Of a stretch of 47,176 nt of DNA, positions 10,601 to 19,492 are shown in pieces. Both the position numbers and the translations under genes were made by a program. The stretch's first letter is position 1, and each line of letters begins with the position of its first letter. The notes beneath the pieces were generated by a model, which saw only the letters and a program-made list of their open reading frames with translations, was not told where the DNA came from and ran no database searches. Origin of the DNA: Bacteroidota bacterium (GTDB lineage: Bacteria; Bacteroidota; Rhodothermia; Rhodothermales; UBA10348); the NCBI GenBank assembly GCA_022567305.1, contig JADFHF010000027.1, forward strand, positions 1 through 47,176. Reading direction: 5' to 3'.

Positions 10601-11929
10601 AGCAGACAGCTTATCTCCTATCTAATTCCGTACGGCGCGGAAGTGCTCGTGTCGAAAAATAGAAAGGTGGAGAAAGGACAGATAATAGCCAGTTGGGATC
10701 CGTACAACAGTGTCATCATGTCCGAAGTGACTGGAAAAGTCGGGTATCAGGACATCGTCGAGGGTACAACGTTCCGTGAGGAATCTGACGAACAGACGGG
10801 ATACAAGGAAAAGGTTGTCGTCGAAAGTCGCGAGCGTACACTTACGCCCGCTATTTTGATCAAGTCAAAGGACGGATCGACTCGAGAGTACCCGCTACCG
10901 GTCCGCGCCCGCATCCAGGTTGACGACAAAGAATTCGTCTCAGCAGGATGCATTCTGGTCAAGATTCCTAGACAGTCTGCTAAAACGCGAGACATTACGG
11001 GAGGTCTGCCACGTGTGACAGAGTTGTTCGAAGCTCGCACACCAGCAGATCCGGCGGTGGTTACGGAAATCGATGGCATCGTCGCATTCGGTGGTAGAAA
11101 GCGTGGTTCGCAAGAAGTCATCGTCACGAGTAGGGACGGATCCGAATCCAAAACCTATCTGGTTTCGCTGACCAAACACAGGCTCGTTCACGAAAATGAT
11201 TTCGTACGCGCCGGCGAACCGCTGTCAGATGGTCAAGTCTCGCCACAAGATATTCTATCTATTCTAGGGCCTCGTGCTGTGCAGGAGTATCTCGTGAATG
11301 AGATCCAGGAGGTTTATAGACTCCAGGGAGTAACCATTAATGACAAGCATATCGAAACGATTGTTCGTCAGATGATGCAGAAAGTGAAGGTAGTCGATGC
11401 GGGTGATACAACGCTACTGGAAGCCGACTTGGTTGATCGTTTCGTCATGGAGGACATGAACGACAGGCTGTACGACAATTTCGTGATCACAAAGCCTGGC
11501 GAATCTGGCCTTCAGATCGGCGAAGTAATTGACCGACGACGCCTTAGAGAGGTCAATTCCCGTATGACGCGTCAGGATATGAAGCAGGCCGAAGTACGCG
11601 ATACGCAGCCTGCGGTGGCTGAACCCGTACTGCTGGGAATAACCCAGGCTGCCCTATCCACGGATTCATTTATTTCGGCCGCTTCATTCCAGGAAACCAC
11701 GAAAGTGCTTACGGAAGCGGCCATCACTGCCAAGGTCGATCCGTTGTACGGTCTCAAGGAAAATGTGATCGTTGGACACCTGATTCCAGCGGGTACCGGT
11801 CAACGCGCGTTCCGCGACATCGTCGTCGGGTCCAAGACCGAACTCGAGGAATTCCAGGCTGCGCTTGGTACTGAGGACACTGAAGATGCGCTTGGAGGTG
11901 CTGGATCACCTTCGGCGGTCGAGGCCTAA
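7634..11929 (+). CDS. rpoC: DNA-directed RNA polymerase subunit beta'
   Basis: The beta' subunit carries the catalytic magnesium site, NADFDGDQM at residues 472-480. The N-terminal zinc ribbon has Cys66, Cys68, Cys81 and Cys84. The second zinc site uses the Cys of NDCGT together with Cys884, Cys891 and Cys894 ([11 protein letters not shown]). The bridge helix and trigger loop region contains [20 protein letters not shown] and [16 protein letters not shown]. The length of 1431 residues is usual for Bacteroidota-type beta'. Unlike in many Bacteroidota, rpsL does not follow; an unrelated oxidoreductase gene does. Confidence 0.99.
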   Translation: MPYGKTQNIKKNFTQITISLASPESILERSYGEVLKPETINYRSFKPEKDGLFCEKIFGPVKDWECHCGKYKRIRYKGIICDRCGVEVTQKSVRRERMGHITLSVPVVHIWYFKTLPNKIGHLLGIRSKDLERIIYYENYVVVHPGAAASLGIEEKQLLSEDEYFNILYQIREDNNRLDDDDPEKFVAKIGGHAVEELLTRLDLVMLSKELRFQIKTESSQQRKAEALKRLSVVESFRDANRRMENRPEWMVMRVIPVIPPELRPLVPLEGGRFATSDLNDLYRRVIIRNNRLKRLIDIKAPEVILRNEKRMLQEAVDSLFDNSRKANAVRSDSNRALKSLSDMLKGKQGRFRQNLLGKRVDYSGRSVIVVGPELLLHQCGLPKEMAVELFKPFIIRKLIERGIVKTVKSAKKVVDRRTADVWDILEKVIKGRPVLLNRAPTLHRLGIQAFQPILIEGKAIQLHPLVCTAFNADFDGDQMAVHVPLSDDSALEAMLLMLSSHNILSPAHGGPVTVPTQDMVLGLYYMTKSRAGKKGEDMRFSSMVEAHQAFDQGVVDLHAKIHVRLDDGQLVNTTMGRVLFNEVVPPGVGYINEVLTKKNLRSIIGRVLKATGFPETSQFLDNIKKLGFERATTGGLTFSLSDIVVPEEKEKLINAALIEVDKARSNYSKGFITENERYNQVIDIWTHTNNQVSEVLFETLTKDQEGFNAIYMMADSGARGSKEQIRQLGGMRGLMAKPQKSLVGSAGEIIENPIISNFKEGLSVLEYFISTHGARKGLADTALKTADAGYLTRRLVDVAQDMTVTLNDCGTLRGIRISALKDNEEVVEPLADRILGRVSVHDVNDPLTDDILVAANDLIDEEKARSIAETSIEEVEIRSVLTCESRRGVCALCYGRNLGSGRLVETGESVGVVAAQSIGEPGTQLTLRTFHIGGTASRISAESTIQTKFSGKVKFENLRTVSFEDGDETKEVVLSRQGEVRIMDPSESSRQLISYLIPYGAEVLVSKNRKVEKGQIIASWDPYNSVIMSEVTGKVGYQDIVEGTTFREESDEQTGYKEKVVVESRERTLTPAILIKSKDGSTREYPLPVRARIQVDDKEFVSAGCILVKIPRQSAKTRDITGGLPRVTELFEARTPADPAVVTEIDGIVAFGGRKRGSQEVIVTSRDGSESKTYLVSLTKHRLVHENDFVRAGEPLSDGQVSPQDILSILGPRAVQEYLVNEIQEVYRLQGVTINDKHIETIVRQMMQKVKVVDAGDTTLLEADLVDRFVMEDMNDRLYDNFVITKPGESGLQIGEVIDRRRLREVNSRMTRQDMKQAEVRDTQPAVAEPVLLGITQAALSTDSFISAASFQETTKVLTEAAITAKVDPLYGLKENVIVGHLIPAGTGQRAFRDIVVGSKTELEEFQAALGTEDTEDALGGAGSPSAVEA

Positions 11930-11961
11930 GCACCTCTCTTCCTTTGTACATAAACGGTTGT

Positions 11962-11991
11962 TTCGGTTGAAGCTGCGAATGCCCAACCGAA
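11962..11991 (+). terminator. Inverted repeat after rpoC
   Basis: TTCGGTTG (11962-11969) and CAACCGAA (11984-11991) are perfect 8-base complements with a 14-base loop, 32 bases after the rpoC stop. No T-run follows. It is a candidate end of the ribosomal/polymerase transcript, or an operator for the next gene. Confidence 0.4.
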
Positions 11992-12053
11992 TCGAGTTGA
12001 TGTGTTTGATCTGAATCGGCTGGACATGGCCAGGTCGGTCGCAAGAAGATGAT

Positions 12054-13103
12054 ATGATCCGTCTTGGAATAATCGGTACGGGATCGATGGCCGAAGTCCA
12101 TGCCGAGGCATTCGATCAGATTGAGGGCGTTTCGTGTACAGCTTGTTGTGACCTGGATTTGGATCGAGCCTCGTTGTTCGCGGAGAACTTCAAGATTCCG
12201 AACGTCTATCCGGATTCATCAGACCTGATCAATGAGGCTGAAATCGATGCGGTAAGTATCGTTACGCCGGATCGTTTCCATGCTCCGATTGCCCTTCAGG
12301 CACTGGGAAAGGGTTTACATGTTCTCTGCGAAAAACCCCTGGCTACGTCAGTCAAAGATGCAAAATGCATGACCGTAGCAGCTCACGATGCGGGCGTCGT
12401 CCATATGGTAAACTTCTCCTATCGGCGATCAGCGGCACTCCTGGCGGCGAAGGAAATGGTTGCGAGTGGAGAAATCGGGCGTCTGCTTCATGTAGAGGCT
12501 CAATACCTGCAGTCATGGCTTGTCTCGAAGGCCTGGGGTGACTGGCGAGAGGAGGACACGTGGTTATGGCGACTGTCGAAAAAGCACGGTAGCGGAGGAG
12601 TCCTGGGGGACATCGGCGTTCACATGCTCGACTTTGTAACCTATTGCGCTGGCGATGTAGACTGGCTTCGATGCGATCTCCGGACATTCAGCAAAGTTGA
12701 GGGCAATCAGGTGGGCCCGTACGAGCTGGATGCCAATGATTCTGCTGTTCTGACATTATCTTTTGAGAATGGTGCGCTCGGTACGCTGCATATGAGTCGG
12801 TGGGCAGCGGGGCACCTGAATTCAATCGGTGTGTCGCTATACGGTGAAAGGGGAGCGCTTCGAATCGATCTTGACGAATCCTATGAGACGCTTCAGTGTT
12901 GTTTGGGTGAAGATGTCGACGAGGCCATTTGGAAGACAAAAACGTTGGAACCGGCGCCTTCAATCTTCGAACGGTTTGTGCGCGGTATTCAAACGGGCGT
13001 TCCGGAAGGGCCAAATTTCGATAGAGGGACGTACGTCCAAAAACTCCTGGATTCGGCCTATCGTTCAGATGCAACAAACGAGCAAATCTTTTTGAGTCAG
13101 TAA
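12054..13103 (+). CDS. Gfo/Idh/MocA family oxidoreductase (cytoplasmic)
   Basis: This 349-residue protein is an NAD(P)-dependent sugar or inositol dehydrogenase-like enzyme. The Rossmann motif is at the very N-terminus (RLGIIGTGSMAEVHAEAF), followed by the EKP motif at residues 93-95 in HVLCEKPLATS. The C-terminal alpha/beta domain carries GGVLGDIGVHMLDF, with the Asp/His pair used for catalysis in this family. There is no signal peptide, unlike the related gene at 33190. The substrate cannot be read from sequence. Its 3' end faces a sugar isomerase/epimerase gene across only 13 bases, a combination common in catabolism of unusual sugars or polyols. Confidence 0.85.
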   Translation: MIRLGIIGTGSMAEVHAEAFDQIEGVSCTACCDLDLDRASLFAENFKIPNVYPDSSDLINEAEIDAVSIVTPDRFHAPIALQALGKGLHVLCEKPLATSVKDAKCMTVAAHDAGVVHMVNFSYRRSAALLAAKEMVASGEIGRLLHVEAQYLQSWLVSKAWGDWREEDTWLWRLSKKHGSGGVLGDIGVHMLDFVTYCAGDVDWLRCDLRTFSKVEGNQVGPYELDANDSAVLTLSFENGALGTLHMSRWAAGHLNSIGVSLYGERGALRIDLDESYETLQCCLGEDVDEAIWKTKTLEPAPSIFERFVRGIQTGVPEGPNFDRGTYVQKLLDSAYRSDATNEQIFLSQ

Positions 13104-13116
13104 CCCATTGAGAAGT

Positions 13117-14025
13117 TTACGGCTCCGGATTGGGCCGGAATTCACCTCCCCTGCATTGCTTCAGATAATTCAGGGCAAACACCTGGCCGGTCATCTCCAA
13201 TTCGTCTCGATAAACCGGGTCGTGCCAACCCTCGATATCTACGGAACCTTTGAACTCCCCGGCTCTCAATTCAGTGAATATATTCGTCCAGTCGGTGTCC
13301 CCGAATCCCGGAGTGCGATGATACGAGAATATTTTGGAGCCACGGATTCCAATCTCCCGAATGGTATCCGTATTGATCGTAGCACATTTCCCATGGATAT
13401 GAAAAATCTTCTGCACCCACGTACGAAGTTGGGGAAGTGGTTCGATCAGATTAATCATCTGGTGGCACGGCTCCCATTCCAATCCAACGTGATCGTCGGG
13501 AAGAGCGTCGAACATGAGTTCCCAGGCATCCGGACCGTGGGCGATATTCCAGTCTCCGGTGTTCCAGTCTCCACCCATCGAACAATTCTCAAATCCAATT
13601 TTCAGGCCCAATTCTCCGGCCTGATCGACGATTGGAGCAAATACTTCAGTAAATTTGGGAATGGACTCGGGAATTGGCCGATTTATTATTCGTCCAGTAA
13701 AACCCCCAATCACACCGGCCCCAAACGCATCCGCATGGCGTATGAGCTGGGACCAACTCTCCCGGGTTGCTAAAGCCTCCTTCGAATCGAGAAGCGGATT
13801 TCCGTATACGCCCAGCGAACTGATCACGGCATTAGATCCATCGAGCACAGCCAGAATCCGATCGGCGAGTGCCGGCAAATCAAGATTATTCACAGCTGAG
13901 CCAAACGTCAATTGAAAAGACTCAAATCCATGGGGAAGTATTTGCTCGATATAATTTGCTGGATCCGAGGACGTGCCGTCTACCAGAGTGCCAATCCGAA
14001 TTGATCTGACGGGATTTGGGTTCAT
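13117..14025 (-). CDS. Sugar phosphate isomerase/epimerase (AP endonuclease family 2 TIM barrel)
   Basis: The 302-residue protein fits the xylose-isomerase-like TIM-barrel superfamily. Candidate metal ligands are seen in KIGFENCSMGG, GLEWEPCHQM, FHIHGKC and SVDIEGWHDP, at the ends of successive strands. These enzymes isomerise or epimerise sugars, or act on 3-keto-sugars, with a divalent metal. It is the third gene of a leftward set after the phosphodiester-glycosidase-like lipoprotein and peptidase T, 36 bases behind the latter. It also converges on a Gfo/Idh/MocA gene, its frequent functional partner. The substrate is unknown. Confidence 0.82.
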   Translation of the reverse strand: MNPNPVRSIRIGTLVDGTSSDPANYIEQILPHGFESFQLTFGSAVNNLDLPALADRILAVLDGSNAVISSLGVYGNPLLDSKEALATRESWSQLIRHADAFGAGVIGGFTGRIINRPIPESIPKFTEVFAPIVDQAGELGLKIGFENCSMGGDWNTGDWNIAHGPDAWELMFDALPDDHVGLEWEPCHQMINLIEPLPQLRTWVQKIFHIHGKCATINTDTIREIGIRGSKIFSYHRTPGFGDTDWTNIFTELRAGEFKGSVDIEGWHDPVYRDELEMTGQVFALNYLKQCRGGEFRPNPEP

Positions 14026-14061
14026 AAACGCTGCATGATACCGGATGTTAAAAGTGGCTGT

Positions 14062-15348
14062 CTATTCTGAGGTATCGCTTAAATGCCGGCCCCAACAATG
14101 TACGAGGGCCTTCGTGTACGCGAGGGAGCGTTCTAAATTTTCGACCGTATTCCACTCAAATCGGCTGTGGTAGTCGTACCCACCGTTGAACACATTGGGC
14201 GTAGGTAATCCTTTCTCAGATAACCGGGCACCATCGGTACCTCCACGGATAATTTCCTCCTTTAATTCAATGCCCATATCCAATGCGGCTTCAAAAGCGA
14301 TTTCGATCGTACGAATATCCAGCTCCTCGATATAGGAGCGCATGTTTTTATACTCATCTTTGATCTCGAGAGAAATACTGGCTCCGGGGTATTCTTCGCG
14401 CTTTCTATCCACCACAGAACTCAGAAACTGTTTTCGCTCCACTAAACCTGACGAGCTAAAGTCACGAAGGATGATCTGGGCGTTTGCCGAGGTGACATCA
14501 CCCGCCGACGTCGTGTGGGCATGATAGTAGCCTTCCCGATCCTCCGTCGTCTCGGGCGCTTCATCGGCTGGAAGAGACGCGACGATCTCTGCGAGAATTC
14601 GGACAGCGTTGACCAATACACCTTTTGCATAGCCGGGATGTACCGATAGACCAGCCACCTTGACATAGCCGACAGCAGCGTTAAATGTCTCAAATGAAAT
14701 GGTGTCAATTCCGCTACCATCCAGCGTATAGGCGACAGAGGCGCCCAGTTGGTCAAGATCCAGATGGTCGACTCCACGACCAATCTCCTCGTCGATTGTA
14801 AAACAAAGCCGGATCGTTGGTCGAGGGGACTCATCCCGGAGGAGATCCTCGGCTAATTGGACCAAGATCGCGACTCCGGCTTTATCATCGCTCCCCAAAA
14901 GCGTTGTCCCGTCGCTCGTAATTACGCGTTCTCCCTTGTGTCGAAGAAGTGCAGGTTGCCGCTCGGGGTCTAACTTGACCGCGGGATCCCCCGGGAGTAC
15001 GATCGTGCCGCCGTCATATGGAGGATGCACCATTGGGAGTACGTTCGCCCCCGATTCGGCCGGAGCCGTATCCATATGGGCCAAAAGTGCAAGTACGGTC
15101 TGTTTCCCATGCGAGTTTGCGTTCAGCGTTCCCGGAATGGTGGATACAACATATCCGTACTGATCCATTTCGACATCTTTCAGGCCGATTTCGCACAACT
15201 CGTCCACAAGAACACGCGCCAGATTCTTTTGCTTTTCGGTCGAAGGGACGGTCTCGGATGTCGGATTCGATTGGGTGTCAATTCGCACATAGCGAAGAAA
15301 TCGCCGAGTAACAGGGGGAAACGTGTGTTCAGGATCTCCGATATTCAT
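14062..15348 (-). CDS. pepT: Peptidase T (tripeptide aminopeptidase)
   Basis: Peptidase T is a cytoplasmic dizinc aminopeptidase that removes the N-terminal residue of tripeptides. The 428-residue protein is close to the usual length of about 410. Zinc ligands of the M20B family can be seen: His91 and Asp93 in LLAHMDTAPAESG, the bridging Asp in LLGSDDKAGVAIL, and the catalytic Glu pair in FTIDEEIGRGVDHLDL. FNGGYDYHSRFEWN near the C-terminus holds the last histidine. The start codon overlaps the stop of the upstream lipoprotein gene as ATGA, so translation is probably coupled. Confidence 0.92.
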   Translation of the reverse strand: MNIGDPEHTFPPVTRRFLRYVRIDTQSNPTSETVPSTEKQKNLARVLVDELCEIGLKDVEMDQYGYVVSTIPGTLNANSHGKQTVLALLAHMDTAPAESGANVLPMVHPPYDGGTIVLPGDPAVKLDPERQPALLRHKGERVITSDGTTLLGSDDKAGVAILVQLAEDLLRDESPRPTIRLCFTIDEEIGRGVDHLDLDQLGASVAYTLDGSGIDTISFETFNAAVGYVKVAGLSVHPGYAKGVLVNAVRILAEIVASLPADEAPETTEDREGYYHAHTTSAGDVTSANAQIILRDFSSSGLVERKQFLSSVVDRKREEYPGASISLEIKDEYKNMRSYIEELDIRTIEIAFEAALDMGIELKEEIIRGGTDGARLSEKGLPTPNVFNGGYDYHSRFEWNTVENLERSLAYTKALVHCWGRHLSDTSE

Positions 15349-16340
15349 TCGCTGGGAATACTTGAGGACTCCGTGTTTGAATCAACAGAGTCATGACAGA
15401 TAATGGAAATCGCTGAGACGATTTCACGCTCGGTGGTTCCTCCAACCGGTCTATTTAGAAGCCGTCCGTTGACAACGAACGAGGATGAACCACCGCCGTC
15501 CAGATTAAGCGCTTCTTTGACTCCAAGATTCAGAAGAATCTGTGCCAAATCGTTTAGGTTGACCCCTCTACTCTCGGACTGTCGTCCATCGACGACAAGA
15601 AGGATTAAGTGACCATCACCTGTAATACCTACGGCTGTTCTGGGATGTACGTTAGGAATCGCAGACTGATCAAATAGCTCCTCATTCACGGTTATGTTGA
15701 ATTTTCCTTCGCGGAGAAGGGAGGGTCCGGCCGAGACAGCGTGGCGAACGGGCCAGTGCGCCGCCTCACTTCTTTCCAATACTGACGAATCAGAGACTAA
15801 GGAGCTTCGAGGCGGTTTTGGCCATGCAAAAACTGAATCTCCCTGTGATGTTACCCATCGGATGGCGACGGACCCATCGTGTGCAAATCCGATGGCGGCG
15901 CGTGCCACCTCATATCGCTTATCATCGCGGAAGAGACGTTGAGTAGCACTTCGGACTAACTCGCTGTCTATTACCAGCAACCCGATGTGCCGTGCCTGCT
16001 TATCCTGTACTGAGAAATATCCTGCGTTGACCGACAGGCACGCCCCCGAATTCTGAGAAAGACTGGAGGTCGTCTCTTTTCCATCGTCATCGCCAGACGC
16101 CTCTACATGAATACTGACCGATGGTGACGAGAGACTCACCCGAGCATACCAAGCGTGCAGCGGAGTTTCGTCATCTCGACCCTCATACACGCCGATCGAG
16201 GCAGGCAACGCACCCACTTCGGAGGTGATATCGTTCCAGGCTATGGCTGGACTGCCTGAAGAGACTGTGCGAGTTCGGCACGCGGCAAGTCCGCTCAGAA
16301 CTGTAATTATTAAAAAGAGAACCCGCGAAAACGAATTCAT
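15345..16340 (-). CDS. Phosphodiester glycosidase (NAGPA-like) domain lipoprotein
   Basis: The 331-residue protein starts with a lipoprotein signal (hydrophobic VLFLIITVLSGLAAC, lipobox Leu-Ala-Ala-Cys near residue 21), so it is probably anchored outside the inner membrane. The rest matches the family named after human N-acetylglucosamine-1-phosphodiester alpha-N-acetylglucosaminidase. Signs are CLSVNAGYFSV, AVSAGPSLLREGK, PRTAVGITGDGHLILLVVDG and the hallmark EALNLDGGGSSSFVVNG. Family members in bacteria cleave or act on sugar-phosphodiester or exopolysaccharide linkages, and the substrate here is open. It is the first gene of a leftward operon with pepT and a sugar isomerase, and it is divergent from the ECF sigma operon. 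Confidence 0.85.
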   Translation of the reverse strand: MNSFSRVLFLIITVLSGLAACRTRTVSSGSPAIAWNDITSEVGALPASIGVYEGRDDETPLHAWYARVSLSSPSVSIHVEASGDDDGKETTSSLSQNSGACLSVNAGYFSVQDKQARHIGLLVIDSELVRSATQRLFRDDKRYEVARAAIGFAHDGSVAIRWVTSQGDSVFAWPKPPRSSLVSDSSVLERSEAAHWPVRHAVSAGPSLLREGKFNITVNEELFDQSAIPNVHPRTAVGITGDGHLILLVVDGRQSESRGVNLNDLAQILLNLGVKEALNLDGGGSSSFVVNGRLLNRPVGGTTEREIVSAISIICHDSVDSNTESSSIPSE

Positions 16341-16537
16341 GGCCGATGCCCAAAAGATGGTGGCCCGAAGGTAATTCGAATCAGGGATAAACGTTCGCTC
16401 TTTCGTTCATTTGAATCCCTTCACCGACGTTTTCGTCAAACGCGCGTGTGAACTCTCCGAAGTAATCGCTATCTACCGACAGCCTCTGCGCAAACCAAAA
16501 TCGAACAGAAGTTGTCCAATCCCCGAAGAATCGATTC

Positions 16538-17143
16538 ATGAATTCACGAATGAATTCGAGCGAAACCGAGCTCGTTCAGGCTGCGCAGGGAGGAGATACT
16601 CTTGCGTTCGAGGAGTTGATCCGTCGTTATGAGCGGCGTCTCCTCCAGGTTGCTCATGGTATCATGGGAAATATGCAGGATGCATACGACGCCTACCAGG
16701 ACGGAATTATCCGGGCATATACCAAGCTCGACTCATTTCGATTCGAGAGTTCATTCGGGACTTGGCTTACACGAATTGTTATCAATCAATCACTTAATCT
16801 AAAGAAAAAGCTCCGCTGGAGCAGTCGACTTTCACTCGATACCTTGATGAGTGACAAGATGGAATTTGAGGAAATTTCTCACGCGGAGCAGCCCGACGAA
16901 TTAATGGTACGGACCGAACTTTCAGCGACCATTCAGATGAGCCTAGATAATCTCTCTGACCGAGAGCGAACGGTATTTGTACTCAAGCATCAGCATGGCT
17001 ACAAACTGAGGGAGATCGCGGTAATGCTGGAATGTGCAGAAGGCACGATAAAGAATTATATGTTCAGAGCGACCCAGAAGATGCGAAAAGCGCTTGGTGC
17101 GCATGCGCCCGTTACTTCCGCATCGACCCTGGGATCAGATTAA
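16538..17143 (+). CDS. ECF RNA polymerase sigma factor
   Basis: This 201-residue protein has the two-domain layout of ECF sigma factors. Region 2 lies at about residues 20-85 (LAFEELIRRYERRLLQVAHG, DAYQDGIIRAYTKLDSFR, FGTWLTRIVINQSLN). Region 4 lies at about residues 130-185 (LDNLSDRERTVFVLKHQHGY, LREIAVMLECAEGTIKNYM). It should direct polymerase to a small regulon when released from its anti-sigma factor. An in-frame ATG four codons later (16550) is an alternative start. The gene is 15 bases before an anti-sigma-like membrane protein gene, and two DUF4097 genes follow. The 197 bases upstream are shared with the divergent lipoprotein gene. Confidence 0.92.
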   Translation: MNSRMNSSETELVQAAQGGDTLAFEELIRRYERRLLQVAHGIMGNMQDAYDAYQDGIIRAYTKLDSFRFESSFGTWLTRIVINQSLNLKKKLRWSSRLSLDTLMSDKMEFEEISHAEQPDELMVRTELSATIQMSLDNLSDRERTVFVLKHQHGYKLREIAVMLECAEGTIKNYMFRATQKMRKALGAHAPVTSASTLGSD

Positions 17144-17158
17144 TAGAGTGCACGACCC

Positions 17159-18115
17159 ATGTTGAATTCATCTTCCTGCAAGCACGACAAGAAAGACCTC
17201 GTTTTTCACTATTACGGCGAGTTGAACGAGGCAGAAACGGCTCTGGTGGATCTGCGTCTTCAGAGCTGCCCCGCGTGTGAGGAATACTACGCCGGGCTTG
17301 TTTCCATGGAGTCCGTTTTTCCGCGCACTCCGTCGGTCGAGCCGGATGAATCCGTAATGGCTGCGATCCGAGCGGCAACGACACGTCGTTTGCGAGAGAG
17401 GGAGGGTCAAAGATCTCATGGGATTGCGCGTCGTAGTATCATCTGGTCCGTGCCGGCGTGGGCTCGTGTTTCGCTTGCAACTGCCGTAGTCGTGCTGGCT
17501 TTCGTTGGAGGGCGCTACTCAATGGGGGACGGCGCGGTGCCACTCAGTGGTGGGAATGATTCGATGATCGCAGACATTTCGAATATTCTGTTCGACGTCG
17601 AGACGGGTGAGGTCCATGTGGAATATCGGTCCATCGGCACGAGTTCAGTGCGAGGTTCACTGGATGATCAGAACATTCGAACGCTGCTTAACCATGCACT
17701 CACCAATAGGGATAATCCAGCAACCCGCCTGAGAGCGGTAAAAATGTTGAATATGCTCGAACCTGAGGTCGTTCGACCGGATAATGAGTTAGCCAGCGCT
17801 TTGGGAGTCATCATTCGAGATGACCCGAACGATGGCATGAAGCTTCAAGCTATCTCAGCGTTAAGAAAAGTATATGGCGGAGCCGAGTTGGGTAGTGAAT
17901 TAAGAGATTTGCTCATGCAGATTTTGGACACGTCGCCGAACAGTGCGCTTAGGATCGAAGCGCTCAAGGTGTTGACGGAGAGCGAACTGGCACGCCAAGA
18001 TCTTACCCGCGTTTTGGCGAGGGCTTCGCGAGACAATAATAGTTTTGTTCGATTTCGGGCGCGGACGGTTATGAACGATCTTGACGGGACCATCCCCTTA
18101 GAGCAGCTGAACTAA
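17159..18115 (+). CDS. Membrane anti-sigma-like protein with C-terminal HEAT-like repeats
   Basis: The 318-residue protein has three parts. The N-terminal part resembles a zinc-binding anti-sigma domain, with Cys7, His17 and a CxxC pair at Cys37/Cys40. The histidine normally found three residues before the CxxC is an arginine, so zinc binding is atypical. A single membrane segment lies at about residues 102-117 (RVSLATAVVVLAFVGG). The C-terminal half (about 170-315) is built of helical repeats such as ATRLRAVKMLNML, GMKLQAISALRKV, ALRIEALKVL and FVRFRARTVMNDL, which look like HEAT repeats. Its position right after the ECF gene makes an anti-sigma role likely. The extracytoplasmic HEAT-like part would then be the sensor, which is inference. 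Confidence 0.75.
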   Translation: MLNSSSCKHDKKDLVFHYYGELNEAETALVDLRLQSCPACEEYYAGLVSMESVFPRTPSVEPDESVMAAIRAATTRRLREREGQRSHGIARRSIIWSVPAWARVSLATAVVVLAFVGGRYSMGDGAVPLSGGNDSMIADISNILFDVETGEVHVEYRSIGTSSVRGSLDDQNIRTLLNHALTNRDNPATRLRAVKMLNMLEPEVVRPDNELASALGVIIRDDPNDGMKLQAISALRKVYGGAELGSELRDLLMQILDTSPNSALRIEALKVLTESELARQDLTRVLARASRDNNSFVRFRARTVMNDLDGTIPLEQLN

Positions 18116-18127
18116 TCATTGCATACC

Positions 18128-19369
18128 ATGCTACTTCTTCGATTATCAACATTGGTCGCCCTCTTAATATGCACGGTTGCTTCTGTCCGGGCACAAACAA
18201 TATCCAGGGTTAGAAATGGATTCGAAGTTGAAATCGAGCACACGTTCACGATTAAATCCGAGACATCTACCCTCGAGATTGAGCGGTACTCAGGAGATGT
18301 AGACCTCGTTGGCGGCGATCGCGACCAGGTGATCGTAAGAGAGGTCGTATATGTAAAAGCCAGAAATGAAGAGGAAGCCCGTGAGAAAGGCGTTCGGTTC
18401 TTTACCGAAATTGAGGAGACGGGGGACGGTATTCGGATTGAGGGTGCTCTTCGGTACGGGGACAATAAGAGCTTGTACGTCGAACTCGCTCGCGGAATGC
18501 GTGTGTTTGTTTCGACGACCAATGGCGATATTACGGTCTACTCTACAGATTCTGAAGTTGAACTGGGGACGGGACACGGAGACATCTCAGTCGTCCGGTC
18601 GTCATCAGACGTGGAAGTCCGCTCTGGAAACGGAGACATTGATATCTCTGATGTAGGTGGAACGGTGACTGCTTCGAGCGGTGCGGGAGACATCACACTG
18701 TCGGAAGTTGACGATTACGTTGATCTTGAAACCGGTGCCGGAGATATCGAAGTCGTTCGCGTTAAAGGAAGCGTTAAGGCTCAAACGGGTGGAGGAGATA
18801 TCACGGTCGAAGAAGTCGCAGATCAGGTTGACCTTCGGACAGCGGGGGGAAGCATCGAGGCTTACCGAATAGCCGGATCGGCAGATTTGAGAACGGCTGG
18901 AGGGAGCATCGATGTGGTCGATATTGGGGGCAATCTATTCGCAAGCACGTTTGGTGGCGATATCGAAGGAAATTCTGTTGGCGGAACGATCTCGGCCGAA
19001 ACGCTCGCCGGGGATATCGAGTTTTTCAACGTCCAAGATGATATCGTCGTTACGACGGAGGTGGGAGATATCACCGTCAGCATTAGAAATTCTGAGTTTC
19101 TGCAACATGGATTCGTCGAACTCCGTGCGGACAACGGGGACGTGGATCTCAGGTTGCCGAGAAACACAAACGCGAACGTTTCGATTGATCTTGGCTTCGA
19201 TGGCGAGTTTGATACTCAAGACAGTCCTCGATCATTGCGGCTTAAGGAAATGACGCAGGGCCTTCGACGAGGACGTGTTCGAAGCGTGAAAGGAATCTTG
19301 AACGGGGGAGGTGGACGTATTGAAATCCGGACTGGTTCTGGAGAAGTTTCGATTGACGCTTCCAGATGA
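18128..19369 (+). CDS. DUF4097 family beta-strand repeat protein, secreted
   Basis: The ATG at 18128 gives 413 residues with a clear Sec signal peptide (LLLRLSTLVALLICTVASVRAQ, cleavage near Ala-Gln). An upstream in-frame TTG at 18119 is less likely. After an N-terminal beta domain, the protein runs through about ten repeats of roughly 18-20 residues centred on GxGDI or GGSI. Examples are SGNGDIDISDVGG, SGAGDITLSEVD, TGAGDIEVVRVKG, TGGGDITVEEV and TFGGDIEGNSVGG. This pattern suggests a right-handed beta-helix or solenoid. Its biochemical role is not known. It lies 12 bases after the anti-sigma-like gene, so it is probably part of that operon and may be a target or an input of the sigma factor. 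Confidence 0.85.
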   Translation: MLLLRLSTLVALLICTVASVRAQTISRVRNGFEVEIEHTFTIKSETSTLEIERYSGDVDLVGGDRDQVIVREVVYVKARNEEEAREKGVRFFTEIEETGDGIRIEGALRYGDNKSLYVELARGMRVFVSTTNGDITVYSTDSEVELGTGHGDISVVRSSSDVEVRSGNGDIDISDVGGTVTASSGAGDITLSEVDDYVDLETGAGDIEVVRVKGSVKAQTGGGDITVEEVADQVDLRTAGGSIEAYRIAGSADLRTAGGSIDVVDIGGNLFASTFGGDIEGNSVGGTISAETLAGDIEFFNVQDDIVVTTEVGDITVSIRNSEFLQHGFVELRADNGDVDLRLPRNTNANVSIDLGFDGEFDTQDSPRSLRLKEMTQGLRRGRVRSVKGILNGGGGRIEIRTGSGEVSIDASR

Positions 19370-19492
19370 ACAAAGAGTGCTAGAATGGCCAAAAAGGCGG
19401 AGAAATAATACGAATCCCTTGTAACCCCGTCGCGGAATGCCCGTAATGTCTATCGCCCACAGGAAACACATTTGTAGATCCAACCAACTAGA

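Noticed and set aside
13108-13773. 221-residue open frame on the plus strand opposite the isomerase/epimerase
   Set aside because: The minus-strand protein has clear TIM-barrel motifs, and the plus-strand product matches nothing.
16411-16632. 73-residue open frame overlapping the start of the ECF sigma gene
   Set aside because: It is in another frame over the sigma N-terminus, with no recognisable motifs; the sigma frame is clearly the coding one.
18560-19080. DNA repeat array or CRISPR-like pattern in the first DUF4097 gene
   Set aside because: The periodicity is at protein level (GxGDI repeats); the bases vary between repeats and there are no identical repeat units or spacers.
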